From Bacillota bacterium (lineage in GTDB: Bacteria > Bacillota > Clostridia > Peptostreptococcales > Anaerovoracaceae), in contig JAFYNS010000020.1 in assembly GCA_017556505.1 (NCBI GenBank), positions 1 to 34,887 on the forward strand: a stretch of 34,887 nucleotides of DNA, given 5' to 3'. Positions 34,029 through 34,887 of this stretch are shown one piece after another. Under the pieces are notes generated by a model that was given only the letters and a program-made list of their open reading frames with translations, was not told the origin of the DNA and made no database searches. Each line of letters starts with the position of its first letter. Within the stretch, counting starts at the first letter, position 1. The position numbers and the translations under genes are program-made.

Positions 34029-34084
34029 AATCTCCCCAGCCGGCGGTTTCCGCCTGGTCCGCAGAAGCTGACCGGCCGGAGATT
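34029..34084 (+). other. Second GC-rich branched structure upstream of mutS
   Basis: AATCTCC (34029-34035) pairs with GGAGATT (34078-34084). Inside are GGCGG-TTT-CCGCC (34042-34054) and GGTC/GACC (34056 and 34070), or alternatively GCCGG (34039-34043) with CCGGC (34072-34076). A 10-bp palindrome AATTCGAATT follows at 34096. The 207 bases between the aminotransferase and mutS hold only these structures and the mutS ribosome binding site; I see no reading frame. Confidence 0.42.
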
Positions 34085-34139
34085 CTAAATCAAGGAATTC
34101 GAATTAGAAAGTTAATATCAAGAAAAAGGAAGGGCAAGT

Positions 34140-34887
34140 ATGAAGTTATCACCAATGATGCAGCAATATCTGGACATTAAGGCGGAATATCAGGATTGTA
34201 TTCTCTTTTTCCGGCTTGGTGACTTCTACGAAATGTTCTTCGAAGACGCGAAGACCACTTCGCGGGAATTGGAATTAACATTAACCGGAAAACAATGCGG
34301 ACTTGAAGAAAGGGCTCCCATGTGCGGAGTCCCTTTCCATTCCGCAGAAACCTATATTGCCAGACTGGTTGAAAAAGGATATAAGGTTGCCATCTGTGAA
34401 CAGGTGGAAGACCCTAAAGCCGCGAAAGGTATCGTAAAAAGAGAAGTCATTAAAATCGTAACTCCAGGTACCATTACCTCCCAGTCTCAGCTTAATGAAA
34501 AAGAAAACAACTATCTGGCTGCCGTGCATATGGATGCAGAAGGACTTTCCGTCGCTTACTGCGACATCAGTACCGGTGAGCTGAATGTAACAGAATATAA
34601 AGGGGAGGGCATCTACGAAACACTCCTCAACGAACTGGTAAAAATTAAAGCCAGAGAAATCATCGTGTGCCAGAACTTCTCTGAAAACTACGATGTGGAT
34701 GAAATTCGCCTTATCACAGAGGCGTTTCTTAATGTGCAGAGCGATGCCTATTTCTCACAGCGCGCCTGTGAGGATGCTATCAAAGCTCAGTTCGGTTCCA
34801 TTTCACTGACCGGCCTGGGACTGGATTTCAGACCATATGCAGTCATATCCCTGGGTGTTCTTCTCAGTTACCTCTGGGAAACCCAGA
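34140..34887 (+). CDS. mutS: DNA mismatch repair protein MutS, N-terminal part (3' end outside window)
   Basis: MutS recognises mismatched base pairs. The visible 249 residues cover the mismatch-binding domain and part of the connector domain. The intercalating motif is FYEMF from Phe29, with Phe29 and Glu31 as the expected base contacts, preceded by KLSPMMQQYLDIKAEYQDCI. APMCGVPFHSAETYIARLVE and VAICEQVEDP follow, as usual for the MutS1 family. AAGGAAGGG lies before the ATG. The gene runs off the end of the window. Confidence 0.96.
   Translation, partial: MKLSPMMQQYLDIKAEYQDCILFFRLGDFYEMFFEDAKTTSRELELTLTGKQCGLEERAPMCGVPFHSAETYIARLVEKGYKVAICEQVEDPKAAKGIVKREVIKIVTPGTITSQSQLNEKENNYLAAVHMDAEGLSVAYCDISTGELNVTEYKGEGIYETLLNELVKIKAREIIVCQNFSENYDVDEIRLITEAFLNVQSDAYFSQRACEDAIKAQFGSISLTGLGLDFRPYAVISLGVLLSYLWETQ

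Noticed and set aside
1-34887. CRISPR arrays, insertion sequences, prophage, attachment sites, tRNA or rRNA genes
   Set aside because: No regular repeat arrays, transposase or integrase-like proteins, or RNA gene signatures were seen on either strand.

Overview
The window reads as a chromosomal stretch from an anaerobic, endospore-type Firmicute of class Clostridia. The evidence is the complete SpoIIIA locus (spoIIIAA to AH), a HemZ-type coproporphyrinogen dehydrogenase, RNase J, YlbF, an Asp23/YqhY protein beside NusB, and the MltG-TrmR-U32 peptidase cluster. A relative of the Anaerovoracaceae or Eubacteriales family XIII is plausible, but that is only an impression. Every supported gene lies on the + strand. 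No tRNA, rRNA, insertion sequence, prophage or CRISPR array was seen.

Layout. (1) 1-8397: end of secF, then rel, dtd, a metallo-beta-lactamase-fold hydrolase, hemZ, hisS and aspS, tightly packed or overlapping, forming a stringent-response and tRNA-charging block. (2) 8398-8563: an intergenic region holding a long rod-like inverted repeat with a symmetric internal bubble. It sits just after aspS, the position where Bacillus subtilis encodes 6S-1 RNA. (3) 8564-13270: an unassigned zinc-ribbon protein, then nadD-yqeK-rsfS-leuS. (4) 13390-16149: RNase J, YlbF and a separately transcribed efp with a clear promoter and terminator. (5) 16246-21306: mltG, trmR and trhP (cell-wall glycan termination and tRNA wobble-uridine modification), a CNNM/CorC-like membrane protein and an M55 D-aminopeptidase. 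(6) 21307-21682: an AT-rich gap containing a 22-codon lipoprotein gene with its own ribosome binding site and a perfect terminator, followed by a sigma-E-like promoter. (7) 21683-25920: the spoIIIA operon, in which SpoIIIAF and SpoIIIAG are markedly shortened. (8) 25936-32661: a strong sigma-A promoter driving yqhY, nusB, a TsaD paralogue, xseA, xseB, ispA, dxs and tlyA. (9) 32742-34887: a strongly codon-biased aminotransferase, a 207-base gap full of GC-rich hairpins, and the start of mutS.

Most of the window is conserved housekeeping synteny. The parts that merit a second look are the 22-residue lipoprotein, the rod RNA after aspS, the reduced SpoIIIA ring proteins, the hairpin cluster between the aminotransferase and mutS, and a codon-usage gradient at both ends of the highly biased genes. 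I did not find a large undescribed multi-gene system.
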